Position numbers and translations under genes: made by a program
NCBI GenBank assembly: GCA_003194525.1
Contig: NBIV01000291.1
Location: forward strand, 1-64,000
DNA length: 64,000 nucleotides
From: Gracilariopsis chorda
Lineage: Eukaryota > Rhodophyta > Florideophyceae > Gracilariales > Gracilariaceae
Direction of reading: 5' to 3'
The notes under the pieces: generated by a model
What the model was told of the DNA's origin: nothing
Seen by the model: only the letters and a program-made list of their open reading frames with translations
Database searches by the model: none
Shown here: positions 10,381 through 21,200 of the stretch, in pieces
How the letters are laid out: every line of letters starts with the position of its first letter
Position numbering within the stretch: the first letter of the stretch is position 1

Positions 10381-13300
10381 GAGGGATTCTCCCCTTTGCG
10401 AGAGGCGTCCTCAGACAAGAGGCTGTTGGCGCCCGAGGCGTCCCCGCCTCGCTCCCCGGTGAAAGTCCTCTCGAGGAAAGACACCGCTGACGCGGACTCT
10501 GCGCACCTCGGTGTGTTGCGTCGCCCGTGAATACGGAGTAAAAATCCCCGGATTCTCGGTAGAGTCTTGGTCTTGGCCAAGCGCAATTACAAGGTCTATG
10601 CCGACCTTGGCCTTGTTCCCCAGTCTATGGAGAGGTTTCTCACCGTCCTGGATACAGATGCAGGCCCCAACTTTGTTGTGGAATCATTGTTAACCCCGCT
10701 TGTGCGGTCTCGTATCCGCTCTGACGCGGTCCCCGACATTTCGGATGCGAACAACAATCCGTTATAAACGGTGGGCACAGTGGACCTCGTCGTGAGACTT
10801 GGTACCTCTGTGGTGAAGTTGGACTTCATCGTTTGCCTTTCATTGGCAGCACCAGTCATACTGGGATGTGATTACTGCGACAGATTTGTCGACGCAATCA
10901 GGCCCTGCCTCAGGCATGTAGAACTTGACGACGGATCGTCGGTTCCGATTGTTGGCCGCCCGCTAAAGCGGTCCTCTCGGAAACAAGTTCCGCTCCCTGC
11001 TGCGCAGGAACCATCGCCCGCGTCCCGCGAGTCCACCAAGCTCCGCGTCCCTGCCTCGGTTTCTATACCGCCTGAGTCCCAAGTCTGGGTGCAGGTAAAT
11101 TCCCGTCAACACGGTCTTCGGGTTATACAACCCCTCGCCTCGTTGTACGAGAAATCCCAGCTGGCGCTGGCTAATGGAATTGTCTCCATTTCCCCGGATG
11201 TTCCTTTCCGGATATTGGTTGCCAATCTTGGCAAACACCCCCAGTATCTGGTCAAACACCAAGTAATTGGGAGTGTAACCCCCCATCCTATGGGAATGCT
11301 GCCAACGAAGATGACAGCCGCCGATGTACTCGGAGTTACCACCTCTTCTGAGGAGTTCACCCCGCCGTCCGAAGACGTCAAGTCTAAGGAGGGGGAGGAA
11401 ACCGCTACTTCAGCGTCGAACATACCGAGTAACTCGGAATTGCGAACCACACCTGTTCCACAGGACAATGCTCCATCGAGCAATGACCGGATTGATCCGG
11501 AAAAAGCACTTGAAGCGCTGGACTTCAGCCACGTGCCAGAGTCGCACCGCGACAAACTCCGTACTATGTTACGGGAATTCACCACAATGTGGGATGGCTC
11601 GCTTGGCGAGATTGATGCAACGGAACACCGGATCGATTTAATCCCCGGTGCGCGACCGGTTGCACAACCCCCTTACAGGGCAGGTCCGAAAGCTCGGGAA
11701 GAGGAGCAGTCCCAGGTGGACAAGATGCTCCGCGCAGGTGTGATTGAGCCCGCTCAATCGCCCTGGGCATCCCCAGTTGTACTGGCTTTAAAGGCTGACG
11801 GAACCTGGAGGTTCTGTGTCCACTACCGCCGGCTCAATGCCGTGACTGTTAGGGACACGTACCCCATCCCTCGTATGGACGAGTGCATTGACTCCCTTGG
11901 AGACGCCACCGTGTTCACGGCCCTTGATGCCAATTGGGGATATTGGCAAGTACCTGTCAGACAGGAGGATCGCGACAGAACCGCATTCACCTGCCACGCA
12001 GGAACGTACCGCTTCAAGCGGATGCCATTTGGGTTAACCAACGCCCCCGCCACCTTTCAGCGTGCAGTAGATATTCTACTCAACCGCTTTAAGTGGCGGA
12101 GTTGTCTGGTCTACCTTGATGATATTATCATCTTCTCCAACTCGTTGGACGACCATCTCACTCACGTCCGAGATGTGCTGACCGTACTCCGCGATGCGGA
12201 AATTACCCTCAAGTTGAGGAAATGCGAGTTTTTCACAGATACTATGAAATATCTGGGTCACATTATCCGTCCTGGACGGTTAGCCATCGAGAAAGCTCGA
12301 GGCAAATCCCTCGTTGAGGCGAAAGAGCCCCGTACTCAAACGGAACTGCGCTCCTTTTTGGGGCTGGTCAACGTCTATCGACGGTTTATCCCGAACTTTT
12401 CGGATACCGCGGCGCCCCTAAAGGCGTTGTTGCGAAAGGGGAACCCCCCAAAACTGGGAACATTTACGCCCGAGCAATCGGAAGCTTTTAACTCCTTGAA
12501 GGAGGCTGTCACATCAGCACCAATCCTACATGTTCCAAAACTTGGGTTGCCATACTCCGTAGATACGGACTCGAGCGACTACCAAGTCGGGTGTGCACTT
12601 TTTCAAACCACCCCCGAGGGGAAACGACATCCAATTGGCTATTGGTCGCGCTCGCTCAATGTTCATGAGCGGAACTACTCCGTATCGGAGAAAGAATGCC
12701 TCGCCGTCGTATGGGCGATGACCACTCTGCGCCCCTACCTTATGGGAGTTCACTTCACCGTGTCCACGGATCATTCCTCATTGAGGTGGTTAATGAATAT
12801 CTCCGACCCGTCGGGACGTCTCATGCGCTGGAGACTCCGCCGCGCGGATTATGACTTCCAACTCATTTATAAAAAGGTCGCGCAGAACACCCAAGCCGAC
12901 GCCCTGTCGCATTTACCCACAAGTGGGGAAGCACTCCCAACGGAGGATGATGAAGTCCCATGTTTCATGGTCATAAACCCGGATGATCCGGAATGTGTCG
13001 TCGAGGCTGGGCCAGAAAACTGGGACGAGGATGCTGACTTTGACGAACTACTCGCATCGCGAGATGAATCTGAGAACCCGTTACCGGGAAACTTTGTACC
13101 GGTATCACCGGAAGAAATGATCCGAGAACAATTCGGCGACCCATTCTGTACGAGGGTTCGTGCCCGTCTTAACGGTGGTGAAGATCTCCCTTTCGGGGTA
13201 AACGACAAAGGCTACCTCGTGAGGAAGGTCGAAACCCGCCCACAGATTGTGGTACCTCATTCCCTGCAGTCGCGGGTGTTACATCTATCACAATATGCCC

Positions 13301-15807
13301 ACATTGGAGGTCACCCAGGTGGGAGGAAACTCTACCTAACCCTGCGAAGGGATTTCTAATGGGCCGCTATGGCGATGGATTGCTACGCAACCGTGCAGTT
13401 TTGTAGCGAATGCGCGAAGAATCGCGTGAAACTCCGCAAAAATGCGAAGAAGATGAAACTATTCCCAGCAAGGGCGCCGCTCGAGTTTATCGCGATCGAT
13501 ATTCTCGGACCACTACTCACCACGAAACGTGGAAACAAGTTTCTACTTGTCATTACCGACCGCTTTTCTAAGCTGGTACGGACTGTCCCTCTTCGGAGGA
13601 TAACCGCTCTCACGGTGGCCCAGGCTCTGGTGACAAACTAGATTTTCGTCTACGGTCCCCCTGTGGAGGTGCTCTCCGATAACGGGAAACAATTCGCGAG
13701 CAAGTTCTTCCAGGATGTTTTTCGCATCCTGGATGTCAAGAACTTGTTCACGACTACCTACCACCCCCAATGTAATGGGCAAATTGAACGGTTTAACCGG
13801 ACGTTACTCGCGGCGTTACGTTCCTACGTCGCAGAACACCCAAAGAACTGTTACATGTACGCTGATGCGTTAACCTACGCGTACAACACGCAGGTACACC
13901 GGACTACCGGAGTTTCGCCATTCTAGTTGGTTCTATCTAGAACACCCCCGCCTGTGGCGCTGGAACCCCATGCTACCTTGGAAAATTTCCCATCAGTGGG
14001 TATCTACCGACAGTAATGGAAGCAATGGCTTTCCAAGCTGGTCCCTGCTGCGCGGAAGTCGATGGCACGGGCCCAAGCCGCTTACAAGCGGGATTTTGAT
14101 GCTCGCTTGCGAGGGAAACCGTCCCCGACTCGGGCGAATAACTACATCTTCATCAGGAAGGAGTACTACAACCCGGAACGGGAGAAGCGCCATAAACTCT
14201 CGCCTGTGGCGGATGGACCATTCAAGGTCATCTCTGTGAACACTGACACTGTCGTGGTAGAGATGGGCGACACGCACGAACGGATTTCCTGTGATCGTGT
14301 TGTCCTTGCTCCTCCTCCCTCGCCAGAGGTAGTCCTGGATCCAGGCAACCCCGTTTCTACGGACTCTGCAACACCGGAATCATCCGGGAGTACTAGGCCT
14401 ACGGTACTACCACACTCCAGCCGGGGACTCTCAGACCTACCGACCCTGTCGGACTCACAGGCTCAGCCGGGTAATTCTGGCCTTTCAGCGCCCACCCCTA
14501 CCACACCCGCCCCCCTGGCGCGAATTTATACCCGCCAGGCGGGGAATGTTATCCCTTACCCCGCCGCTCCGTCTAAGAAGGGGGAGGAGAACACTCGTTT
14601 TCGAGGAACGATATCGCCGTCGCAACGGGAAACACGTAACATACGGAACACTGACCGTGGAGCACGGAGTATGTCACACGACCCTAATCCCCCGTTCTCG
14701 GGCCGTGCTGCGCAACAAGAACCAAACGCACAGGCCCCGTAAAAAGGGGCAATTATACCGTGCTACAAGGGAGGTTGAAGCGCAACTACTGCACACCCCT
14801 GTCATGGGAAAAGGCAGCCAAGCCGCAGTCCAAGCTTCAGGCCCTGGCGTGCAAGCGCCGGAAACGCCTCCCGTCGTCGACGGAATGAAAGCCCCCGCTC
14901 CGGGGAATAATTTGCGCCAACCCCGCAACGCTGCGGCGAAGAACCGAGGAACTCGGGAAAAACGCCTGCAATCGCACGCTCGAAACCGGTCGTACCGGAC
15001 GCTGCCCCTCCTCATGGAGACGGTGCACCGCGCTTAACGGCAAGGCCCCGGAAAAGGGTGTCATCGGCAACTGCCCGGCACCACTCAAAGGGGAATTTTA
15101 ACCACAATGCCGGTGTACCGGAGTTAGCCTTAGGCAACCCTCCAGTAGCCGGGGACACCACGGCACATCCGGAACGTATGGCAGAGAACGCTTGTGACCC
15201 CCCAGGGGAGGCGGAACGCTTACCAATCACCGTGTCGCACGGGACCCCGCAGAAGATGTCGCAAACACCGTTCCCGCATACGCGGCAAAGACCCTGCAAG
15301 CTTGCGGTTCGCGAAGAAGACCGCACTCGCGGAGTTCAAGTCCCCCGCCGGTTGGCGGTTCGCCCGGCCTACCGTGATAACGGGAACAACGACGCCCCTC
15401 TGGGGAATGACTTGCCGGTGAAAACCGTGACGCCACACATACTCTTGAGGGATATCTTCCCGCATGAGCAGCGGCCACTAGGACAGCGCACGGCAACGCC
15501 GGAGACATCGCGAACAACCCGGATGGGGGGCAACATACCGCACAGCGGGCAACCCTTGCAGGGGAGTACAACCACCACCCGGCACGGCCGACAGGTCTAC
15601 GAGCGAGAGTTCGTAGTACACCGACTTGTCGGACACACCTGGGACCAGGATGGTATTCTACAATACCGCGTCCGCTGGTACGGGTATGACCCCGGTGGGG
15701 ATACGTGGGAGCCAATTGAACAACTCCCACGATCGCAGGTCGTGCGATACCACCGTCAAACGGGAATTGAAGCCCCAGCCACGCTGGTTAATGCCCAAGT
15801 CGGGTAA
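10381..15807 (+). pseudogene. A2 pol: protease, RT, RNase H, integrase, linker, chromodomain
   Basis: Read in the -1 frame relative to gag. Protease near 10570-10760 with active-site LDTDAGPNF, where DTGA is expected. RT at about 11600-12300 with YLDD intact (LVYLDDIII near 12109). RNase H at about 12540-12900. Integrase with zinc-binding region at about 13260-13430 and D, D, E in FIAIDILG, VLSDNGKQF and NGQIERFNRT. GPY/F-type VADGPFKVI near 14210, then the linker and chromodomain. In-frame stops: TGA 10528, TAA 10765, TAA 13357, TAG 13639, TAG 13924, TAA 14014 and TAA 14740. From 10381 to 14742 there is no frameshift; the only one is a compensated pair in the linker between 14740 and 15058. 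No stop pattern suggests a single mutation process. Confidence 0.92.
15598..15765 (+). other. Chromodomain at the C-terminus of A2 pol
   Basis: The encoded segment EREFVVHRLVGHTW...YRVRWYGYDPGGDTWEPIEQL has the chromodomain pattern (aromatic positions, YxVRWxGY, TWEP). In known chromoviruses this domain guides integration by binding chromatin marks. Here it is separated from the GPY/F region by roughly 460 residues of Pro/Arg/Thr-rich sequence with no recognised fold, much longer than the usual short spacer. Confidence 0.88.
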
Positions 15808-15994
15808 CGTTGCCGCGCGAGCGGAGGGCAGTAACAAAGGATAGCAAGGGGAAGTCCGTCCAAGACGGGGAATTCTAATTGGAAGTCAGCGTACGAGACG
15901 GGAAAGTTTACCTAGTGGAACAGCAAGCTCCATACTACACTACACTAACTGGCATATCCAGGGAAGGAACACCAGGAAACTGGACAAAAGGGGC

Positions 15995-17782
15995 TCACTC
16001 TTCGCCGTCGCCCGGGGCATAACAACCAGCGAGGCGGTAGGCCAACGCATCCGCCATAGTGGTGACATACCCCGATACCTCGGCAGCGCTCAGACCGGCA
16101 CCCCGGAGAAAACGTGCGATGATCTCGTTTTCATTCGCCGTCAAACCGCTGGGGATAGAAGGTCCGGCACTTGCCGCCAAAGGGCCAGTAGCCGGCTTGG
16201 CCGGAGATACCCCCTCTGGGAAAGCTTCCGCGCTAGCGCCGGTTTCCTCTACGTCCATCTCCCCGGGTTCTTCCGTTTCGTTATCGACCATTGGGTCATC
16301 CCCGCCGTATGCGCGGTAGTAGTCGTCAGAATCGACGTACCCCACCGGGTGGCTTTCCGGCACATGCCGGGGCTCATCGCGAAGCTCGCGCGCCTCCTCG
16401 GAGGAAATTTCCCGGAACTCCCAGGGGTCGAAGTATATAAAATCCCGCGCAAGGGCGGTGTTTCTACCCAGTGCCGGACCACCGGTGTTACCGCTGCCGC
16501 CATCCAGACGACCGCTTTGCTCCAGCGGGACCTCACTCCAGCTAACGCTGTCGCTGTACCCAAGTAATTGGAGGACCTTTTCATTGTTGGCCTGGCCCCC
16601 AAGGGGGATGCGAAGATCCAAATCGTGGATCACTGCCCGCACACGCGGTGGGAGGAACCAGAGACGAAACTGGTCGTACGCCTCGTTGAGGATATAAGCT
16701 GCAGCGCAGGCCGCCCACTCCGTAACCACTACGGACCACAAGCCCGACCGGGGATCCTGCATGAGCAGCGAGCCAAGGTACGTAAGTACCGGCGGGAGTT
16801 CTATGTAGCACCCCCGGCAGGCTTCATGGAAGCGCCAACACTCGGGGAGTGCTACATACCGACCTAGTTGGTGAGGCGGCGCAATCCGCTCTATCTCCAC
16901 GTTCTGATACGGGATGAAATACCCGAATTGGGATCGCCAATGCCGCTCATAGCGGATGACGTTCTGGAGGAAGGTTGACCGGTATTGCCAGGAAAGATAG
17001 CGGAACTCCGCCAGAATAATCGGTCGCTCCCAACAAAGGGCTTCTTGCCGCGCTGCGGGAAAATTCCTCCAAGCGAGGGTCTCGAGGCGGAACAGGTTGT
17101 CGCCGTATCCAATCTCCCCGCGAGTGCGGAAGTGGCTAACGTCGAAGCCAAACTCCGGTTGGACCGGTACATCGAATGGAGCCCGGCTCTGCCGTTGGTA
17201 TGCCATGCGCGTCAACGCGGTCTGTGGCGCAGCGACTGTCTCGCCCGAATTCTTTCGGAGGTGGTGACGCGGAATCTCAATCCGGTGACGCCAATCCCAC
17301 GATGTGGTGACTGCTCTGGGCAGATCCCCCGGAAGGGTGTCTGAGCCATCCGCATAAGCGGTGACCAATCCCTCATTGAGGACAGCGACCGGGTGAAACC
17401 ACGGGGCAAGGCGCATGCGCGACGCGTGATTCCGATTCATCGAGTTGAGCCCCACCAGGGTGTTGTAGGTTGGCCAGTTGAACGCCGGAGCGGTTCCCGA
17501 GGACCCCACCGAAGGTGGTAGTGCGAAGGGATGGTCGGCTGCAGCAGCTATATTCCCCGGTTGTACCGGATGTTGATCGCCCTGCGGCAGGGGAACTGAC
17601 CTGAAACCGGTGGTGTATCCCCCGAGAGGCCTCGGACGTTGGCTGTTGTTGTTGATGTTGTTGTCGTTGTTCATTTCTCCCTTTTCGAGGGTGGCTGTTG
17701 TTGTTGTTTGTGCGCTCGATGACTCTGGTGCAGAGGGATTTACCGTAGAACCGGAGGCAGAGCACGCGCTTTTATCACCCAT
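15995..17782 (-). CDS. Antisense ORF of element A2, unknown function (595 aa)
   Basis: An uninterrupted frame on the strand opposite gag-pol, between pol and the 3' LTR. I place the start at ATG 17782 (MGDKSAC) because the A1 copy starts at the equivalent ATG 5643; the frame stays open upstream into the LTR to 17956 but without an ATG. Layout: Ser/Thr/Asn-rich N-terminus (about 1-80), a conserved core (about 110-430) rich in Trp, Tyr and Arg (WDWRHRIEIPRHHLRKNSG, YFIPYQNVEIERIAPPH), an acidic segment (DSDDYYRAYGGDD) and a helical C-terminal tail (NENEIIARFLRGAG). No signal peptide, clear transmembrane segment or known motif is seen. Transcription would have to start in the 3' LTR. Antisense genes in this position are known from plant Tat-lineage elements such as Grande, but I see no evidence of homology. 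Confidence 0.85.
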   Translation of the reverse strand: MGDKSACSASGSTVNPSAPESSSAQTTTTATLEKGEMNNDNNINNNSQRPRPLGGYTTGFRSVPLPQGDQHPVQPGNIAAAADHPFALPPSVGSSGTAPAFNWPTYNTLVGLNSMNRNHASRMRLAPWFHPVAVLNEGLVTAYADGSDTLPGDLPRAVTTSWDWRHRIEIPRHHLRKNSGETVAAPQTALTRMAYQRQSRAPFDVPVQPEFGFDVSHFRTRGEIGYGDNLFRLETLAWRNFPAARQEALCWERPIILAEFRYLSWQYRSTFLQNVIRYERHWRSQFGYFIPYQNVEIERIAPPHQLGRYVALPECWRFHEACRGCYIELPPVLTYLGSLLMQDPRSGLWSVVVTEWAACAAAYILNEAYDQFRLWFLPPRVRAVIHDLDLRIPLGGQANNEKVLQLLGYSDSVSWSEVPLEQSGRLDGGSGNTGGPALGRNTALARDFIYFDPWEFREISSEEARELRDEPRHVPESHPVGYVDSDDYYRAYGGDDPMVDNETEEPGEMDVEETGASAEAFPEGVSPAKPATGPLAASAGPSIPSGLTANENEIIARFLRGAGLSAAEVSGYVTTMADALAYRLAGCYAPGDGEE

Positions 17783-17825
17783 TTTCGTCTGGGAATCCTC
17801 GCGTCCGCGGTCGTTTTCCCGTCTT

Positions 17826-17837
17826 AGGGGGGGGATA
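17826..17837 (+). other. Polypurine tract of A2
   Basis: AGGGGGGGGATA directly precedes the TG of the 3' LTR. It lies about 45 bp upstream (in antisense terms) of the antisense ORF start codon. Confidence 0.88.
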
Positions 17838-18664
17838 TGAAGTGCAACGCCCTCAGGGAGGGATGCCTGGTACTTGATCGTTTTCCCGATATTATCGGTT
17901 GTGTAGTGTGTATATGAACTACGCCCCACAATGGTGGGTATGGACACGTGAGACACGGTTTTGGGTCGATTGGCGGTTGGCCACAGTAGTGGATGTTGCC
18001 ATGAAATGTGGAGTATTTTAGTTGATTTTATTTATTATTTTCACACCCATTTCTGGGAAGCTAGTACTTAGTGCGACGGCTCACTGCCGTCGCACCAGTA
18101 AACCTTCCCCAACAAGGGACCCCAACCTGGGTAATTGGCTCTAGTTGTTACCGCTTGCGCGCGTGCTCTACTCCTCCTTGGAGGGAAACGCCTTGAACCA
18201 CGGGACATCTAACCCCCTTGCACATCTAAAGGGACCCATCACTGGTAGTCATATTTTTCCAATCGCATTGGTGTTTCGCCCTGTATAGGGATATTGTTAC
18301 CGGCATCGCGGTTCGCCCCCCGTCACTCTCGCCACTCACTTCGTCCTCTCTTCCTCCTCTTCGCCCTTACTTTTTCCCCTTTTTAGGGTAGCACCTCCTG
18401 CTATCCGCGGCCCTCGTGTGGGCATCCGTCCACACACCCCTACTTACGTGGAAACATACCTCTACTGAGGATCACACCCCGCTCACGTGGATACCGATTC
18501 TTCCCCTTCACCTCCCTGCACGAGTCGCGACAGGTGTCCCTGGTCTTACAAACCGGCTTCGCCGTCACACCTCTGGGAGGGCTCTACCCAACTGGGTTCA
18601 CCTCCACGGAGGAAAGATCCCGAACGTCTTTCGGTGTTTCTCCCCTTTGGGGCATTGCACCACA
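17838..18664 (+). repeat. 3' LTR of A2 (827 bp), mosaic
   Basis: Begins TGAAGTGCAACG and ends CATTGCACCACA. Both outer parts match the A1 LTR better than the A2 5' LTR: over the block at 18428-18590 it differs from A1 at only a handful of sites but from its own partner at several times as many. The central part near 18240-18370 matches the A2 5' LTR instead. This points to recombination or conversion with an A1-like copy. Confidence 0.93.
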
Positions 18665-21200
18665 GCTAGTGGATGTGTCCGAGAGACTTGGTCTTGCACC
18701 TTTTGGGCTATGGAAGTTGAGGGTACTACAGCTGGTTCTGAGGATGTTGAAGGTGTGTGACAGTCTTTCTGAGATGCTTCCTGGGCCGAATGCGGGCTTT
18801 TCCTCGCTCGCTTTCTCGTGCGCTCCAAGGAGCTTTTCTTTCTCCGCTGTGCCCTGTGGGGTCCATTTTTTGGCGAATGGATCCCCGAGGAACTGAAATC
18901 TTTTGTAGAAGAAGATGGATGCAGTAAAGTGACAGTGTTCTCTCTTTCTTCCGCGTCTTCTGTAAATGAAGCCAAGCTTGTTCTGATGGTACCTCTAGCT
19001 TCCAAGTGTCCCTTTTCCTTGCTGAATGTCTGCGATGGCATCCCTCAGAAGACGTAGGATTCCACTCACCGCAACACGTTCAACTCCAGTAGCTTGTCTA
19101 TGTAAAGCATCGTAGAGGTTTTCTCCTTCCATGTAAGTATTGTACCCATCTACTTCCAAGTCTTCTGTACTGGTTCTAAGTATATCTGAGTCAATGGGGA
19201 TAAACTCTTTCTCCGTCCACTCATCAAAATGGCGTAGTCAGTAATCCATCTCCTCGTTGTTGAATTATCTGGTCTCTGACCTGATTTTAGACATGTATGG
19301 GACTGTCAAAGCAGATTTATCTTTTCTCCAGTATGTAGAGAAACGCGCTTCAAGAGTTATGAAGAATCCTATTATGTTTCATAGTTCAAGGAACCGCAGA
19401 CGTCCTTCCTGATAAACCACGGCACATCGAACCATGTGACGACAAGCAAAGCCAACGGATCACGCTGCCCACAGGAATAGACACCATTAAACTTTGCCTT
19501 TACGTCATCCCCCGATCCCGTATACCTTTTTTGATAATTGTACAACTGTCTCTTGTGATGAGCATTTTTCTTCCAACGACGCATTCCGGCTCTGACTCAG
19601 ATGGCTTCTTCATTTTACCATAAAGCGAGCTACAGGTCCAATTGCTGGGGTTAAACTACTTTCCTGGTTTCTGATTGGTTCTGGCCACGCTTAATGTGAA
19701 TAATCCACAACCTCTGTGCTGTGAAGAATGTAGTTCTTCGAGGACAAAAGCTCAAATATACGAAGCGCGCCAAAGCGTAGTTCGTGTAGTCAGCCACCAG
19801 GCTGTCTACAACTTCTACAGGTAGGAAGTGCTCAAGCTCTCTTGTCTTCCAATATCTCTCACTTTGAGAAGATATGTTCATACAAGCTCCAAGTTCCGGG
19901 TATCAGCCCGTTCTTGGGGTATACGCCGAACCTTCAAAGGAACCTTGCACAAGGGAATCTTCTTCGATATAATGATGTTCTTGTACGCAGAATTAGAAGA
20001 TTCGCTTTAGCCAGTTCCTTGGAACATGCAACGGGTAGGTATCGCCCTATTTCCGAAACAAGACACCAGCATACGCGGCTTATAGTGGTACAAGTACTTA
20101 TACCACACAGGGAGATGATCTTCAAAAGCATCAAAGTACTCAGATTCTTGCATTATCATCCTTTCGAAAAACATTTCCGACGTATATGACTTTCTGCGGT
20201 TGAACAGGTCTTCTTTCATATCGTGCGTCCAATTCATCTTAACAATCTTTCTACACCAATTGTCCACATTCTTCTTCTGATTCTCGATCAGATGCCTTTC
20301 GTCGAGGCTTATATTGGACGAATTGAACACCTTCTCAGCTGCATTCATATACGCAGTGTTTTGGTCCATCAATACCATCGCTGGTGAGACGGCGAGTATA
20401 GACTTGAGGTAGGACCGAATTCGTACGAAGTCCTCTTCTGTCTCAGAGCACATGTACCCCATCAAAATTTTCAAGACATGACCATCAATGGCTCTTCCAT
20501 TGATGGTGACCAGAGGGAAACCGTATCTACTGGCTATGGCTTTACAATCAGTAGATACCCCCGGAACAAGGCTGAACTTCTGGTAGTCTTCCATCCACTC
20601 TCGTAACGTCCAACAGGCGTAATTCATCGTACCCAAATCATCTGCAGCGAAGAATCCCTTATTCCCTGCATCCTCCTGGCTCAACGAAAAGAGCAGGTCA
20701 CACAACCTTACAAATTGCAAATCGCGGGGATTGCTTGTGGAGGAAGCATACTTCAACTTTTTCCTCGCCGATATCAGATTAATTTTTTTTATTATACTTG
20801 TCTTCCAGGTATCGTATCGTATCTCTAAAGCTCATATGCAAATCTTTCGTCATATGCATCGCTTCAGAACGCATTTACGGCTTGAGATGTCTAATAACAA
20901 AGCTCCCAGAGGGACCATGTCCATGTTTACAACTACTTAAATTAGCCAGGTAGATCATTCCACGATCTTCCTCCTGCTGAGAGCCCTCCGTATTAATCGT
21001 TATAGAGAAGAGGCATCGCCTCGCCTTGTTATTGTATTGATTGCAATTCAAGATTCTTTTCTTCAGCACCCTTCTAATCCCATGTTTAGTACCATGACTC
21101 TTCGGAGACTTTGTCTTATCCGGAGATTGCTTTCGTTCTCCAAAGTATATAGAAGTCCTTACGAATAAGCTGTACTCAAAGCAGTGAACGTTCACCAACT
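18665..21200 (-). pseudogene. Decayed MULE / FAR1-like transposase
   Basis: Read on the minus strand. At 21198-20875 is a FAR1-like N-terminal region (basic, ending near CKHGHGPS). At 20756-20007 is the clearest block, a MULE-type DDE core: NYACWTLREWMEDYQ, VTINGRAIDGHVLKILMGYM, PAMVLMDQNTAYMNAAEKVF, then a conserved His and Asn. Around 19440 another frame gives GFACRHMVRCAVVYQEGRL, the SWIM zinc finger (CxH part) found at the C-terminus of these transposases. A Ser/Lys-rich tail follows at 19041-18665 and stops at the A2 3' LTR. Multiple frameshifts and stops make it non-functional. Alternatively it could be a domesticated FAR1-like gene that later decayed. No terminal inverted repeats were found. 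Confidence 0.72.

Larger units (their letters stand above)
7273..18664 (+). mobile_element. Complete Ty3/gypsy chromovirus A2 with antisense ORF
   Basis: An 11.4-kb element with two LTRs (7273-8098 and 17838-18664), a primer-binding site 3 bp after the 5' LTR, gag, pol with a C-terminal chromodomain, an antisense ORF and a polypurine tract abutting the 3' LTR. No target-site duplication is visible: the flanks read GCCACC before the element and GCTAGT after it. Gag has one in-frame stop and pol several, so it is not autonomous. The antisense ORF is the only intact long frame. The element lies at the end of a MULE transposase remnant that starts directly after 18664. Confidence 0.95.
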
